Assembly (NCBI GenBank): GCA_037179515.1
Contig: JAXCGZ010019349.1
Coordinates: forward strand, 1 to 64,000
Reading direction: 5' to 3'
From: Halocaridina rubra
Taxonomy: Eukaryota > Arthropoda > Malacostraca > Decapoda > Atyidae
Length of the DNA: 64,000 nucleotides
The notes beneath the pieces were generated by a model that did no database searches, had not been told where the DNA came from, and was given only the letters and a program-made list of their open reading frames with translations. This document shows, piece by piece, positions 17,220-31,094 of the stretch (its first letter is position 1; the number at the start of each line of letters is the position of its first letter). Position numbers and translations under genes: made by a program.

Positions 17220-20200
17220 TAACATAAGAACATAAGAACATAAGAAAAGAGGACACTGCAACATGCCTACAGGCACACACGAGGCAGCTCCATTTTTAAA
17301 TTGTATTTTCAGTATGTCTAACCTATTCTATTCTACTCTACTTATTTATTCTATTTTTCTTTTTATGATTTTTCTAATAAGCACTAACCTATTTATACCC
17401 ACCCTACCTCTGTCATATGTCTATCTAATCTACATTTGAAGGTGTCTAAGGTATTGGCATTTACTATCATACTAGGAAGCTTGTTCCATGCATCTGCTAC
17501 TCTATTACCAAACCAATTTTTACCAATTTCCCTTCTGAACCTAAATTTATCAAGCTTAAATCCATTATTACGAGTTCTGGTTTGATCATGAATTTTTAAA
17601 ACTTTATTAATATCTCCCTTGTTAATCCTTTTAAACCATTTATGCACTTCAATCATATCCCCCCTAACTCTTAGCCTCTCTAGAGAATGTAGATTAAGTT
17701 TTTTTAATCTGTCCTCATATGGTAGATTTCTGATATTGTGTATCATCTTGGTCATTCTTCGCTGCACTCTCTCCAAGGATTCAATTTCCATTCTATAATA
17801 GGGTGACCAGAATTGCACAGCATAATCTAAATGGGGCCTAACTAATGCAAGATAGAGCTGCAAAATAACTTTTTCCGTCCTATTGCTAACGCTTCTTGAG
17901 ATAAATCCTAAAATTCTGTTTGCTTTATTTCTGACTGCTGTGCATTGCTCTCTTGGCTTAAGACTACTACTCACAAGAACTCCCAAATCCCTTTCACACT
18001 GAGAACTCATGATTTCATGGTTATTTAGCTTATAACTAGTATTGTCTTTTATAGTACCCATTTTAACTACTTTACATTTTTCAACATTAAATTCCATTTG
18101 CCATTTGTCCGACCATTCAGATAATCTATTTAGATCTTCCTGTAAAGCATGAATGTCTTCTTTTCCATTTATAGTTCTACCTATTTTAGTGTCGTCTGCG
18201 AATTTACTTAGGTTACTACTGATATCCGAATCCAGATCATTTAGATATACGATGAATAATAGGGGACCCAGTACCGAGCCTTGTGGTACCCCGCTAGTAA
18301 CCGAGCCCCACTCTGATTTCTCTCCATTTATGCAAGCCCTCTGTTTTCTGTCTTTTAACCATTGTTTGATCCATCTGAGCACAGCTCCTACTATACCATG
18401 AGCTTCCAGCTTTTTAACTAATCTTTTGTGAGGAACTCTATCAAAAGCTTTGCTAAAATCTAGATATATTGTATCATATTCTTTGCCACAATCTACTGCC
18501 TCGTAAACTTCTGAATAAAAAGACAGTAAGTTTTTAAGGCACGAAAAACCCTTAAGAAACCCGTGTTGTGAAAGTTTTATCAGTCTGTGTAATTCTAGAT
18601 GTGCCCTTATTTTATTTGCAATTATGGATTCTAGAATCTTACCCACTGTTGACGTTAAACTTACCGGCCTATAATTATTCTTTTTAACACGTTCTCCTTT
18701 TTTAAATATTGGTACCACATCTGCCAATTTCCACTCCATGGGTACCGATCCTAATTTTATTGAATTATTAAATAATGCAGTTAGAGGACAACTAAGCTCT
18801 TCCTTGCATTCCTTTAATATTCTAGCATATATTCCATCAGGTCCCGGAGATTTATGAGCCTTTAATTTATCTATTTCTTTTATTACCTCCTCTCTCGTAA
18901 TATTTATTGAACTAAGTATATTATCGGGACTGTCTCTGTAAATGGATTCTACTTCCGGAATATTTTCCAAGTTTTCATTTGTAAATACAGATAAGAAATA
19001 ATCATTTAAACATGTACACATCACTTTATCGTCATCTGTGATATGGCCATTGGCTACTTCAATTGGTCCGACTTTTTCCTTAAATTTTGTTTGATAATGT
19101 TGATAAAACCCTTTAGGATTTTCTTTAGCTTCTCCTGCCATTCTAACTTCGTATTTTCTTTTCGACTCTCTAACTATCTTTTTAACTTCCCTGTTTAACT
19201 GTATATATTGCTGCCTCACCTGCTCTTCACCTCTTTTTAGTTTCCTGTATATTCCTCTTTTAATACCTCTAAGATTCTTTATTCTATTGTTCATCCATTT
19301 AGGGTCATTTTTTTCTTGATCTGCAATGTTTCATGGGAATATAGTCTCTCTGACTATTCTTAAGAGTCATGACAAAATTGTTATATTCCTCATCCAAATT
19401 TATATTAACTGACGGACTGCTGTTCTTTCCTGTGAGAGAATTTAATGTATTGATCTTATCTTGTGATAATCCTTGGCATGTGGTACTCAAATTTTGGGGT
19501 AATCCGCTACCTGCGACCTGACCTGCTGGATTAACTACCCACATCTGTACCCCAGAAATCCCTTCCCATACCTCATTAGATAATTTAGTTTTTAAGCCCT
19601 CAAAATCTCCTGCTCTAAAGTTTGGAACAATATTCTTATTTTCCTTTATAGTTTCCTTGAAAATTATGTTAAATCTAATGGAATCATGGTCACTGTTGCC
19701 CAATTTTTCACCAACTTCTAAATTTGTAACCATATTCTCTCTATTACTAAGAACTAAATCTAATGTATTTACCCCCCGTGTTGCTTCAAGTACATGCTGA
19801 GAAAGGAAATTGTCTTCTACTACTTCCAAAAACTCCTTAGAGCTACTATCACCTGTTATGGTTTCCCAGTTAATATGTCTAAAATTAAAATCGCCTACAA
19901 TGCAAACTCTATTTGACCTGGTCACTTTAGAAATTTCATCGTATATAACTTGCGACTCCATATCGTCTAGATCAGGTGGTCTGTAGACTACTCCTACAAC
20001 TAGACTTTCTACATTATTTTTAATTTCAACCCATAAGGTTTCTGAATTTAGATTTGTCTTAATTCCAGACTTAATGCAGCTTCTGAGGCTATCTTTAATA
20101 TACATAATTACCCCTCCCCCTCTTTTATCTGCACTACGATCAGCATTATAAAGTTTATATCCTGTAATTATGTACTCAGCTTTAAGGTGTTTGCTTTTTA

Positions 20201-20327
20201 ACTTAATCCAACTTTCACTAATGCATATTATATCCGGTCTCTCACTATATACTATGGCTCTCAGTTCTTCTATCTTGTTACCTAAACTACGGCTATTTGT
20301 ATAATATACTTTTAAACTTTCTTTAGG
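17220..20327 (-). mobile_element. CR1-clade LINE family B, copy B3 (5'-truncated at the endonuclease)
   Basis: Complete 3' end with the CATAAGAA (= TTCTTATG) tail at 17221-17246, 3' UTR, and ORF2 back to the first endonuclease residues (ESLKVYYTNSRSLG) at about 20327. It is inserted into A4 at GATCTAG/GAGTAAAC, with at most a 3-bp shared TAG, so there is no clear target duplication, as is common for CR1. It is 3.1 kb long and only lightly mutated. Confidence 0.86.
17393..20327 (-). pseudogene. CR1-B ORF2 (endonuclease-RT), one homopolymer frameshift
   Basis: Endonuclease: YYTNSRSLGNKIEELRA, ISESWIK, KRGGGVIMYIKDS, GVVYRPPDLDD, IVGDFNFRHINWE, TLDLVLSNREN, GNSDHDSIRF. RT: AHKSPGPDGIYARILKEC, NYRPVSLTSTVGKILESI, DTIYLDFSKAFDRVPHKR (A), SGVPQGSVLGPLLFIVYLND (B), FADDTKIG (C). 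The C-terminus (RPHLDYAVQFWSPYY, LERVQRRMTKMI) is strikingly like vertebrate CR1 and ends MTEVGWV. The endonuclease frame ends at TGA after an A7 run (19310-19316); removing one A joins it to the RT frame (NDPKWMNNRIKNL). RT (19294 to 17393) is otherwise open for 633 codons. Confidence 0.85.
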
Positions 20328-20383
20328 AGTAAACATACTGGCAGATTTGTCTCCAGAAATACATATAAATGGCATAGTAAGGG

Positions 20384-21194
20384 TATATTTTTTTTTTCTT
20401 GGATGTTCACCCTTGAGGGTGAGCGGACCTTCCCTTGTGGCCCGCAGGTGGGGTGAGATTTTTTGGAGTGTACGTGGTATTCGCTCTTGCGGGCGAATGG
20501 GCTTTCCTATTGGTGAGGAGGTGGGGTGAAATCTTGTTATTGTTTGTGATCGGACTTTCCTAATTGGCTCGCAGGTGAGGTATTGCAAACTGTAAAGATG
20601 ACGGAGAGCATAAGTATTCAGTTGTTAATTATTAGCTTACATCAAACAATTTAAATGAATTCCTGTATTGGGGGTGAGAGAGAGTTATTGCATGGTTATC
20701 TTGGTGGAGGGTATTGTCTGATAATATTTAGTAGACTGTTCATGTAGTTATTTGTTGCTAGTCTGATGATGGAGTTAGCAACATGAAGGGCATTTGGTCT
20801 TCGCTAGATGTTTGGGGGGCACCAGTTTTCCGTCGAATTTCTGAAAAAGAATCACATTCCAGGATGTAATGTAGCAGTGGATGTGGTGAGGCTACCTGGC
20901 AAAAGGTGCATTCCCTGATGATATCCTCCGCTATTTGCCAGGTGCACTTGTAGCCGAGTCTCAGACGGTACACATTGACCTCAGTGCTTCGTCGAAGGCT
21001 CTTAGGCAGGGTGATACGCTGAAGATCAGTGGTGGCTTTGTACCACCAGGTGGAGGGGGAGCCAATATCTCTGCACAGGTTGTGTTTAGTTATTAAGGTG
21101 TTAAGGAGTGACTTGGTGGCTTTATTTTTTATCTGTTGCATCGCAGGAGACAGAGATATCTGGATTTCTGCTCTGAGAGTGGCTTGTTTGGCAT
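20384..21194 (-). mobile_element. I-group (RNase H-type) LINE fragment C1
   Basis: Minus-strand 3' portion of an element whose longer copies (C2-C5) carry an RNase H end. C1 keeps the residues from AKQATLRAEIQ onward, then a conserved C-terminal region (NVYRLRLGYKCTW, and CTFCQ...HPLLHYILEC, a CCHC-like finger). A 375-bp 3' UTR with a purine-rich tail (T-rich on the plus strand, 20387-20399) follows. It is inserted inside A4. The coding part is open from about 21194 to 20758. Confidence 0.72.
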
Positions 21195-21239
21195 ATGAAT
21201 TCTTATCAACTGTAAGGGTAGCCTTCAGGCACATGGACA

Positions 21240-21402
21240 ATATAATAATAATAATAATACTTTATTTCCATTTCAATACAATGGGTATTCGTCAGCCAGG
21301 GTAAGCCCCAACCCCCCACTGTGGTGTCCACCCACAGCAGTTCCTGCCAGTAAACAGCTTAAACTCTCGGTCTTGGACGGGAACCGATCTTTCGACCTCA
21401 TG
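21240..21402 (-). mobile_element. Short SINE-like repeat D with (ATT)n tail
   Basis: A 160-bp insertion in A4 bounded on the plus-strand left by (ATA)n (21241-21260). Read on the minus strand it ends AAATAAAGTATTATT..., a short tandem tail. A GGTTCCCGTCC stretch near its 5' end looks like a degenerate B box (GGTTCRANNCC). It has no ORF. It could be a SINE or the bare 3' end of a LINE. Confidence 0.45.
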
Positions 21403-21880
21403 AATGCAGCCCCCTTTTGGAATCCGCACTTGAAAAAGTTCAAAGGCATGCCACGAAACTGGTGCCAGAAATAGGCAATCTCAGTTATGATGAGAGGCTG
21501 AGGGAATTAGACTTACCATCACTCGAAGCTAGAAGAGTGAGGGGGGATATGGTGACAGTCTTTAAATTCCTTCATGGTTATGATAGAGTGGATAGGGATC
21601 AATATTTTGATATGGCTGGCTCTAGAACTAGAGGTCATAGTTTGAAGCTTCGTAAGAAAAGTTCTTTGCAGGATGTAAGGAAATACTTTTTTCAGTGTAA
21701 GAGTAGTTGATAATTGGAATTGGCTAAGCGAGGAGATAGTTAATGCTATCTCAATCCATAGTTTTAAGGACAGGTATGATAAGTATCACTAAGTATAAAA
21801 TGGAACCGATGAGGAGACGGGAAGATACGAGCTTTGGGCTCTTTCCCGTAAACACAATTAGGTAATCACAATTAGGTAAT

Positions 21881-22708
<828 letters not shown>

Positions 22709-22908
22709 AAATTATAATATTCCGAAGAGATACAGATTTTTTACATTTTGAAAAGCCTATCTAGAGATAATTATTGTCAATTACTGTCATTTTCATGAAA
22801 ATTATAATTACCATTGAGCTAATTAAAATAAATGAGATTCTCAGAGCATATCTTTTGAATTTGAAATTTAAAAATAATGATACTTAAGTCCTTTTAAGAC
22901 CTTTATTA
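22709..22908. other. AT-rich unassigned sequence
   Basis: Two hundred bases with no ORF, repeat match or RNA signal that I can see. It may be older genomic flank between P1 and the B5 copy. Confidence 0.5.
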
Positions 22909-23223
22909 ACATAAGAACATTAGAACATAGGAATAGAGGACACTGCAACATCCCTACTGGCACACACGAGGCAGCTCCATTTTTGAATTGTATTTTCAGC
23001 ATGTCTAACCTATTCTATTCTACTCAACTTATTTATTCTATTTTTCTTTTTATGATTTCTTCTAATAAGCACTAACCTATTCATACCCACCCTACCTCTG
23101 TCATATGTCTATCTAATCTACATTTGAAGGTGTCTAAGGTATTGGCATTTACTATCCTAGTTCCTGGGTTCATCCAGTGAGGACGTGCTTCCAGTAGCTC
23201 TAATCCTGACCATACTTAGTACA

Positions 23224-24213
23224 ATGGAGAGTGGTGGTGTTCTTTGTGCTGGTGGTGTTAGTGGTAGTGGTGTTGGTGGTGGTGTCGTTGTTGGTGCTGT
23301 TTGTGGCTGTGCAGGGGATTTGTCCTCGTCTGACGCAAGCAAACTCATTTTTAATTTAAGAAATGAGTTGGCCGCAGTCAGGCAGGAGGTCAGATCCTTA
23401 GCTGAGGAGAACAGGGATCTGAGAGGTAAAGTAGAGGTGTTAACCGGGAAGGGACGATTGAATAATGAAGACGACTGGAAAGTTGTGAATAAGGGTTCAA
23501 CGAAGATGGTTCTTAAGAAAAATGATACTTTTAGACTACAGGTTGCTAATTGATTTAGGTCACTTAGAGATGAATGTGACAGTGGCGGCAGTAATTCTTC
23601 AGGAACCATAGAGTCAGATAGGTGTACTAGCGATCGTAAAAATGGAAGTGGGAAAAGCTCTCAGGTCAAGAGCCTAGGTAAGTCTCCCAAGGTCGGAGTA
23701 ACCCATCCTCCGGATAAGTCTCGTTCTTTGGTAATTGTAGGGGATTCACTATGCAGATATGTAGACAGGAAACTCAGGCATAGAGTTAGAGGAAAATATT
23801 TTTTCCCTGGAGCAGGTATGAAGAAGGTGGGTGAGTCAATAAATAGCTGGATTGAGAAAAAAGATGTTGTTTGTTTGATAGCTGGGGAAAATGACGTGCA
23901 GGATGGTAGAAGTGAAGAGCTGATTAGGTTGCATAGACAAGCCCTGGATAAGATTAGGAAAAGGGGTGCAGTTCCTGTGATGTGTGGTATTCTCCCTAGG
24001 CTTAGCCAAAGTTCAGAGTGGTGGTCTCGAGCTATAGGAGTAAATGCTAGGATGAAAGTCTTCTGTCGGGAGAATAATATAGGTTTTATAGACGGGTGGG
24101 ATCACTTCACTAGTCGTAAGCATATGTATGCAAGGGATGGAGTGCATCTTTCTAATTCAGGTGTCTCGGTATTGGCTGGTATGATAGACAGAGAGGTAGG
24201 GGGGTTTTGTTAG
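23224..24213 (+). pseudogene. CR1-B ORF1: coiled coil plus SGNH (GDSL) esterase, one in-frame TGA
   Basis: ATG at 23224 (MESGGVLCAGG) is preferred over the upstream in-frame start because it follows the likely leader. A Gly/Val-rich N-terminus leads into a short coiled coil (LIFNLRNELAAVRQEVRSLAEEN). After a linker, the esterase domain (about 23728-24210) shows block I IVGDSL, block III GENDV, and block V DGVHLSNSG with the catalytic Asp and His. Only TGA at 23551-23553 interrupts the frame, probably from CGA. It stops at TAG 24211-24213, just before ORF2. In CR1 elements this domain is thought to help with membrane/lipid or RNP interactions; the exact role is not established here. Confidence 0.82.
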
Positions 24214-24227
24214 ACACAAATAATGAA

Positions 24228-27200
24228 ATGATTAATACTTGTGCAGAGAAATTAGTCAGTAAGGGTTCAGTAAATAGTGGGTCAAATAACTGGGAGTCTA
24301 AGGATAAGAACCATTTGTTACATAGAACAAATATTAACAAAAAGAATAGCCACAAGAAGGGTGAAGCTAGAGAAAGTTTAAAAGTATATTATACAAATAG
24401 CCGTAGTTTAGGTAACAAGATAGAAGAACTGAGAGCCATAGTATGTAGTGAGAGACCGGATATAATATGCATTAGTGAAAGTTGGATTAAGTTAGAAAGC
24501 AAACACCTTAAAGCTGAGTACATAATTACAGGATATAAACTTTATAATGCTGATCGTAGTGCAGATAAAAGAGGGGGAGGGGTAATTATGTATATTAAAG
24601 ATAGCCTCAGAAGCTGCATTAAGTCTGGAATTAAGACAAATCTAAATTCAGAAACCTTATGGGTTGAAATTAAAAATAATATAGAAAGTCTACTTGTAGG
24701 AGTAGTCTACAGACCACCTGATCTAGACGATATGGAGTCGCAAGTTATATACGATGAAATTTCTAAAGTGACCAGGTCAAATAGAGTTTGCATTGTAGGC
24801 GATTTTAATTTTAGACATATTAACTGGGAAACCATAACAGGTGATAGTAGCTCTAAGGAGTTTTTGGAAGTAGTAGAAGACAATTTCCTTTCTCAGCATG
24901 TACTTGAAGCAACACGGGGGGTAAATACACTAGATTTAGTTCTTAGTAATAGAGAGAATATGGTTACAAATTTAGAAGTTGGTGAAAAATTGGGCAACAG
25001 TGACCATGATTCCATTAGATTTAACATAATTTTCAAGGAAACTATAAAGGAAAATAAGAATATTATTCCAAACTTTAGAGCAGGAGATTTTGAGGGCTTA
25101 AAAACTAAATTATCTAATGAGGTATGGGAAGGGATTTCTGGGGTACAGATGTGGGTAGTTAATCCAGCAGGTCAGGTCGCAGGTAGCGGATTACCCCAAA
25201 ATTTGAGTACCACATGCCAAGGATTATCACAAGATAAGATCAGTACATTAAATTCTCTCACAGGAAAGAACAGCAGTCCGTCAGTTAATATAAATTTGGA
25301 TGAGGAATATAACAATTTTGTCATGACTCTTAAGAATAGTCAGAGAGACTATATTCCCATGAAACATTGCAGATCAAGAAAAAAATGACCCTAAATGGAT
25401 GAACAATAGAATAAAGAATCTTATAGGTATTAAAAGAGGAATATACAGGAAACTAAAAAGAGGTGAAGAGTAGGTGAGGCAGCAATATATACAGTTAAAC
25501 AGGGAAGTTAAAAAGATAGTTAGAGAGTCGAAAAGAAAATACGAAGTTAGAATAGCAGGAGAAGCTAAAGAAAATCCTAAAGGGTTTTATCAACATTATC
25601 AAACAAAATTTAAGGAAAAAGTCGGACCAATTGAAGTAGCCAATGGCCATATCACAGATGACGATAAAGTGATGTGTACATGTTTAAATGATTATTTCTT
25701 ATCTGTATTTACTAATGAAAACATGGAAAATATTCCGGAAGTAGAATCCATTTACAGAGACAGTCCCGATAATATACTTAGTTCAATAAATATTACGAGA
25801 GAGGAGGTAATAAAAGAAATAGATAAATTAAAGCCTCATAAATCTCCGGGACCTGATGGAATATATGCTAGAATATTAAAGGAATGCAAGGAAGAGCTTA
25901 GTTGTCCTCTAACTGCATTATTTAATAATTCAATAAAATTAGGATCGGTACCCATGGAGTGGAAATTGGCAGATGTGGTACCAATATTTAAAAAAAGAGA
26001 ACGTGTTAAAAAGAATAATTATAGGCCGGTAAGTTTAACGTCAACAGTGGGTAAGATTCTAGAATCCATAATTGCAAATAAAATAAGGGCACATCTAGAA
26101 TTACACAGACTGATAAAACTTTCACAACACGGGTTTCTTAAGGGTTTTTCGTGCCTTACAAACTTACTGTCTTTTTATTCAGAAGTTTACGAGGCAGTAG
26201 ATTGTGGCAAAGAATATGATACAATATATCTAGATTTTAGCAAAGCTTTTGATAGAGTTCCTCACAAAAGATTAGTTAAAAAGCTGGAAGCTCATGGTAT
26301 AGGAGGAGCTGTGCTCAGATGGATCAAACAATGGTTAAAAGACAGAAAACAGAGGGTTTGCATAAATGGAAAGAAATCAGAGTGGGGCTCGGTTACTAGC
26401 GGGGTACCACAAGGCTCGGTACTGGGTCCTCTATTATTCATCGTATATCTAAATGATCTGGATTCGGATATCAGTAGTAACCTAAGTAAATTCGCAGACG
26501 ACACTAAAATAGGTAGAACTATAAATGGAAAAGAAGACATTCATGCTTTACAGGAAGATCTAAATAGATTATCTGAATGGTCGGACAAATGGCAGATGGA
26601 ATTTAATGTTGAAAAATGTAAAGTAGTTAAAATGGGTACTATAAAAGACAATACTAGTTATAAGCTAAATAACCATGAAATCATGAGTTCTCAGTGTGAA
26701 AGGGATTTGGGAGTTCTTGTGAGTAGTAGTCTTAAGCCAAGAGAGCAATGCACAGCAGTCAGAAATAAAGCAAACAGAATTTTAGGATTTATCTCAAGAA
26801 GCGTCAGCAATAGGACGGAAAAAGTTATTTTGCAGCTCTATCTTGCATTAGTTAGGCCCCATTTAGATTATGCTGTGCAATTCTGGTCACCCTATTATAG
26901 AATGGAAATTGAATCCTTGGAGAGAGTGCAGCGAAGAATGACCAAGATGATACACAATATCAGAAATCTACCATATGAGGACAGATTAAAAAAACTTAAT
27001 CTACATTCTCTAGAGAGGCGAAGAGTTAGGGGGGGGGGATATGATTGAAGTGTATAAATGGTTTAAAGGGATTAACAAGGGAGATATTAATAAAGTTTTA
27101 AAAATTCACGATCAAACCAGAACTCGTAATAATGGATTTAAGCTTGATAAATTTAGGTTCAGAAGGGAAATTGGTAAAAATTGGTTTGGTAATAGAGTAG

Positions 27201-27304
27201 CTGATGCATGGAACAAGCTTCCTAGTATGATAGTAAATGCCAATACCTTAGACTCCTTCAAATGTAGATAAGATAGACATATGACAGAGGTAGGGTGGGT
27301 ATGA
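24228..27304 (+). pseudogene. CR1-B ORF2 (endonuclease-RT), four lesions
   Basis: ATG at 24228 lies 14 bases after the ORF1 stop. The endonuclease (TNSRSLGNKIEELRA, GGGVIMYIKDS, GVVYRPPDLDD, VGDFNFRHINWE, GNSDHDSIRF) is complete to 25388. RT carries KSPGPDGIYARILKEC, LDFSKAFDRVPHKR, SGVPQGSVLGPLLFIVYLND and FADDTKIG. Lesions: the A7 frameshift at 25379-25385 (shared with B3), TAG at 25471-25473 (Gln in B3), a G10 run near 27029-27038 where B3 has G6, and TAA at 27269-27271 (Leu in B3). The normal stop would be TGA 27302-27304. Confidence 0.85.
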
Positions 27305-27679
27305 ATAGGTTAGTGCTTATTAGAAAAATCATAAAAAGAAAAATAGAATAAATAAGTAGAGTAGAATAGAATAGGTTAGACATGCTGAAAATACAATTCA
27401 AAAATGGAGCTGCCTCGTGTGTGCCAGTAGGGATGTTGCAGTGTCCTCTATTCTTATGTTCTTATGTTCTTATGAAGCTTGTTCCATGCATCAGCTACTG
27501 TATTACCAAACCAATTTTTACCAATTTCCCTTCTGAACCTAAATTTATCAAGCTTAAATCCATTATTACGAGTTCTGGTTTGATCATGAATTTTTAAAAC
27601 TTTATTAATATCTCCCTTGTTAATCCCTTTAAACCATTTATACACTTCAATCATATCCCCCCTAACTCTTCGCCTCGAA

Positions 27680-28129
27680 GATAGATATAAATATATACAA
27701 ATAAGAAATTCTCTTGAGATATCAGCTTTAGTGTAAAATATTTCTAATTTACAATTCTTGTTAAACTTCCCAGAGTTTCATATTTTATTAAAAAAGATTA
27801 TCAAATATGATTGTAGTATTTTGTTTGAATTTCGTCTGAGGTATGTTTGACTTATAGGGAGTGTGTGTTTCGACTCAACCCTCTGATTTATAAAAAGAGA
27901 AAAGATTGCTATAATAGACAAGTATGTGTATCTTTATTTCACAAACGTTATTTGCAATGTTAAACAAAAAAATGTTTCTTTATTTTGCTTTTATTCCTTT
28001 TAGACCTTAGAAAATGGTTGCAGTTGTGCTCTGTCCCCTTGTATAGTAGGGCAGGAAGTCAAGTCATAAAAAGGGGCCTACAAGCGAAAAACATACAGTT
28101 TCTTTTTGAAGAGGAATAAGTTGACACAG

Positions 28130-28131
<2 letters not shown>
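27680..28131. other. Unassigned AT-rich sequence
   Basis: No repeat family, ORF over 60 codons or RNA gene is recognisable. A pyrimidine-rich stretch ending in TTTTAG at 28003 looks like a splice acceptor but is followed by only 21 open codons; it is not called. Confidence 0.4.

Positions 28132-28222
<91 letters not shown>
28132..28222. repeat. (CT)n microsatellite
   Basis: About 45 uninterrupted CT units. Confidence 0.97.
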
Positions 28223-29766
<1,544 letters not shown>

Positions 29767-29983
29767 CAGGTTTGGCTTTTGTTTTTCTTTTTCTTTTTAT
29801 CCTTAAATTACCATGGTCAAGTTTTTAAGTTAAGATGCGTGTTACCAGAAAAGAGATAAACTGAGTCACTAAAGAGCACTTATATGGAGATATAAAAATT
29901 CTGTGTGAAGCTTAATTAAAAGTTGTTTTTTTTTTCCTCTTTCTCGTCTTCTTTCTATATTCTGTGAGAGGGAGAACATAAAA

Positions 29984-31094
29984 ATGACGCCATCTCTGTC
30001 CCAAACCTCTCCCATCCATGGGTCGGTAGGAGGGGTAGCCATTAAAGGACTTAAACAGAAAATCAAGAATTTAGAGGCAATGGTTATAAGCCTTGATGAT
30101 AAAATTCGGAATATGGATGGAGAAATGAAAGAGAATGAAACACTCAGAGAGCAAATAAGATCTTTGGAGGAAGCAAATAAAGCACAAGGGCAGGAGAGAA
30201 AGGAACTAGAAAAAAAGAATAAAGAAGCTGGAAGGGGAAAAGAGTCAACTAGAATCTAGAATTTCTAAACAAGAAGATAAAAACAAACAGCTGAATGGCA
30301 ACCTAAAGGAATTAGATGTTAGTTCACTGCTCTCTTCTGAGAGAGACGAGATTGCTGCTTGGAATGTCCAGATTAAGGAAAACATTGAACAGTTCAGAAA
30401 AGAGTTCCAGGAGCTGAATATGGAAAATGATGCCATGAAAACTTCCTTTGCTGATGCACTAAAGGGGAATGTGGCAGTAAAAGAGGCTGTAAAGGTGGTG
30501 GCACTGGAAAACATACAAACAGTTGACTATAAAGAGACAGTAATCAAAAAAATGAAAGACGTTGTGATGGAAAGGGCAAACCCACTCATCAGACAGGCAC
30601 TTGATAAGGAGAAGACAGTGGTAATCTCAGGCATAAGTGAATCCCAGGAGCCAACATGGCAGGGGAGACTTGAAGAAAATAAAGCTAGGGTTGTAGACCT
30701 GATAAGAAAGCTTGGAGTAGTTTGTGGTCCTGAGGATATTGTAAACATACACCAACTAGGTAAATATTCGAGGGAAGGAAAGCCGAGACCAACAAAAGTA
30801 ACCTTTGAGAGAGGGGATACATGTAGGGAAATATTGTTGAGAAAAAAAAGTCTAAAAGACCTTCAAGAATTCAAAGAAGTGTTCATTAGACGATACAGAA
30901 CACAGGAAGAGATGGGAAAGATCAAAAACTTGTTGCAAGAGGCAAGAAGGTTAAATGATGAAAGAAATGAAGAACAGAAGAAAAATTTTCGTTACAGGGT
31001 TCTTCCAGACAAAGGGGAGATAAAGAAGATAATGACAGAAGATCAGGGAATTGGGCCTCATAAAGATTGTTATACACAAATGCTGATGGATTAG
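29984..31094 (+). pseudogene. CR1-A ORF1, one homopolymer frameshift
   Basis: ATG 29984 (MTPSLSQTSPIHGSVGG). Coiled coil runs to about residue 150, then PTKVTFERGDTCREILL and FIRRYRTQEEMGKIKNLLQEARR. An A7 run (30210-30216) where A2 has A6 shifts the frame; the downstream frame is open from about 30240 to 31094. The family stop (CAT TAA) has become CAT AAA, extending the protein by about ten codons into ORF2, and the same change puts a TAA (31061-31063) in the ORF2 frame. Lys/Glu-rich; probably binds element RNA. Confidence 0.78.

Larger units (their letters stand above)
23158..27475 (+). mobile_element. CR1-clade LINE family B, copy B4, near full length
   Basis: The most complete B copy, about 4.3 kb: a short 5' leader, ORF1 with an SGNH/GDSL esterase, ORF2, 3' UTR and three TTCTTATG octamers ending at 27475. 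Octamer tails and an ORF1 esterase are CR1 hallmarks. It has only a handful of disabling lesions. Inserted into B5 in reverse. Confidence 0.88.
22909..27679 (-). mobile_element. CR1-B copy B5, split by insertion of B4
   Basis: Two minus-strand pieces flank B4: 22909-23157 (3' tail, 3' UTR, last ORF2 codons) and 27476-27679 (the adjoining ORF2 C-terminus, KNWFGNTVADAWNKL and GDMIEVYKWFKGINKG). Compared with B3, about 10 bp at the join (TACTATCATACTAGGAAGC) were lost or altered. The inserted B4 is the same family in the opposite orientation, so the arrangement produces inverted 3' termini. Confidence 0.8.

Noticed and set aside
19305..20588. A 427-codon minus-strand ORF starting MQYLTCEPIRK
   Set aside because: Its first part is a chance read-through of the C1 3' UTR and an A4 fragment; only the part below 20327 is a real domain (CR1-B endonuclease).
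20384..21240. Chromosomal RNase H gene
   Set aside because: It is a truncated element fragment with a 3' UTR shared by C2-C5 and no catalytic first half.
22909..27679. DNA transposon with terminal inverted repeats
   Set aside because: The inverted ends are CR1-B 3' termini produced by nesting; the inside is a LINE with no transposase.
28004..28069. Possible exon after CTTTTATTCCTTTTAG
   Set aside because: Good acceptor-like tract, but only 21 codons before TAA and no poly(A) signal or compositional change.
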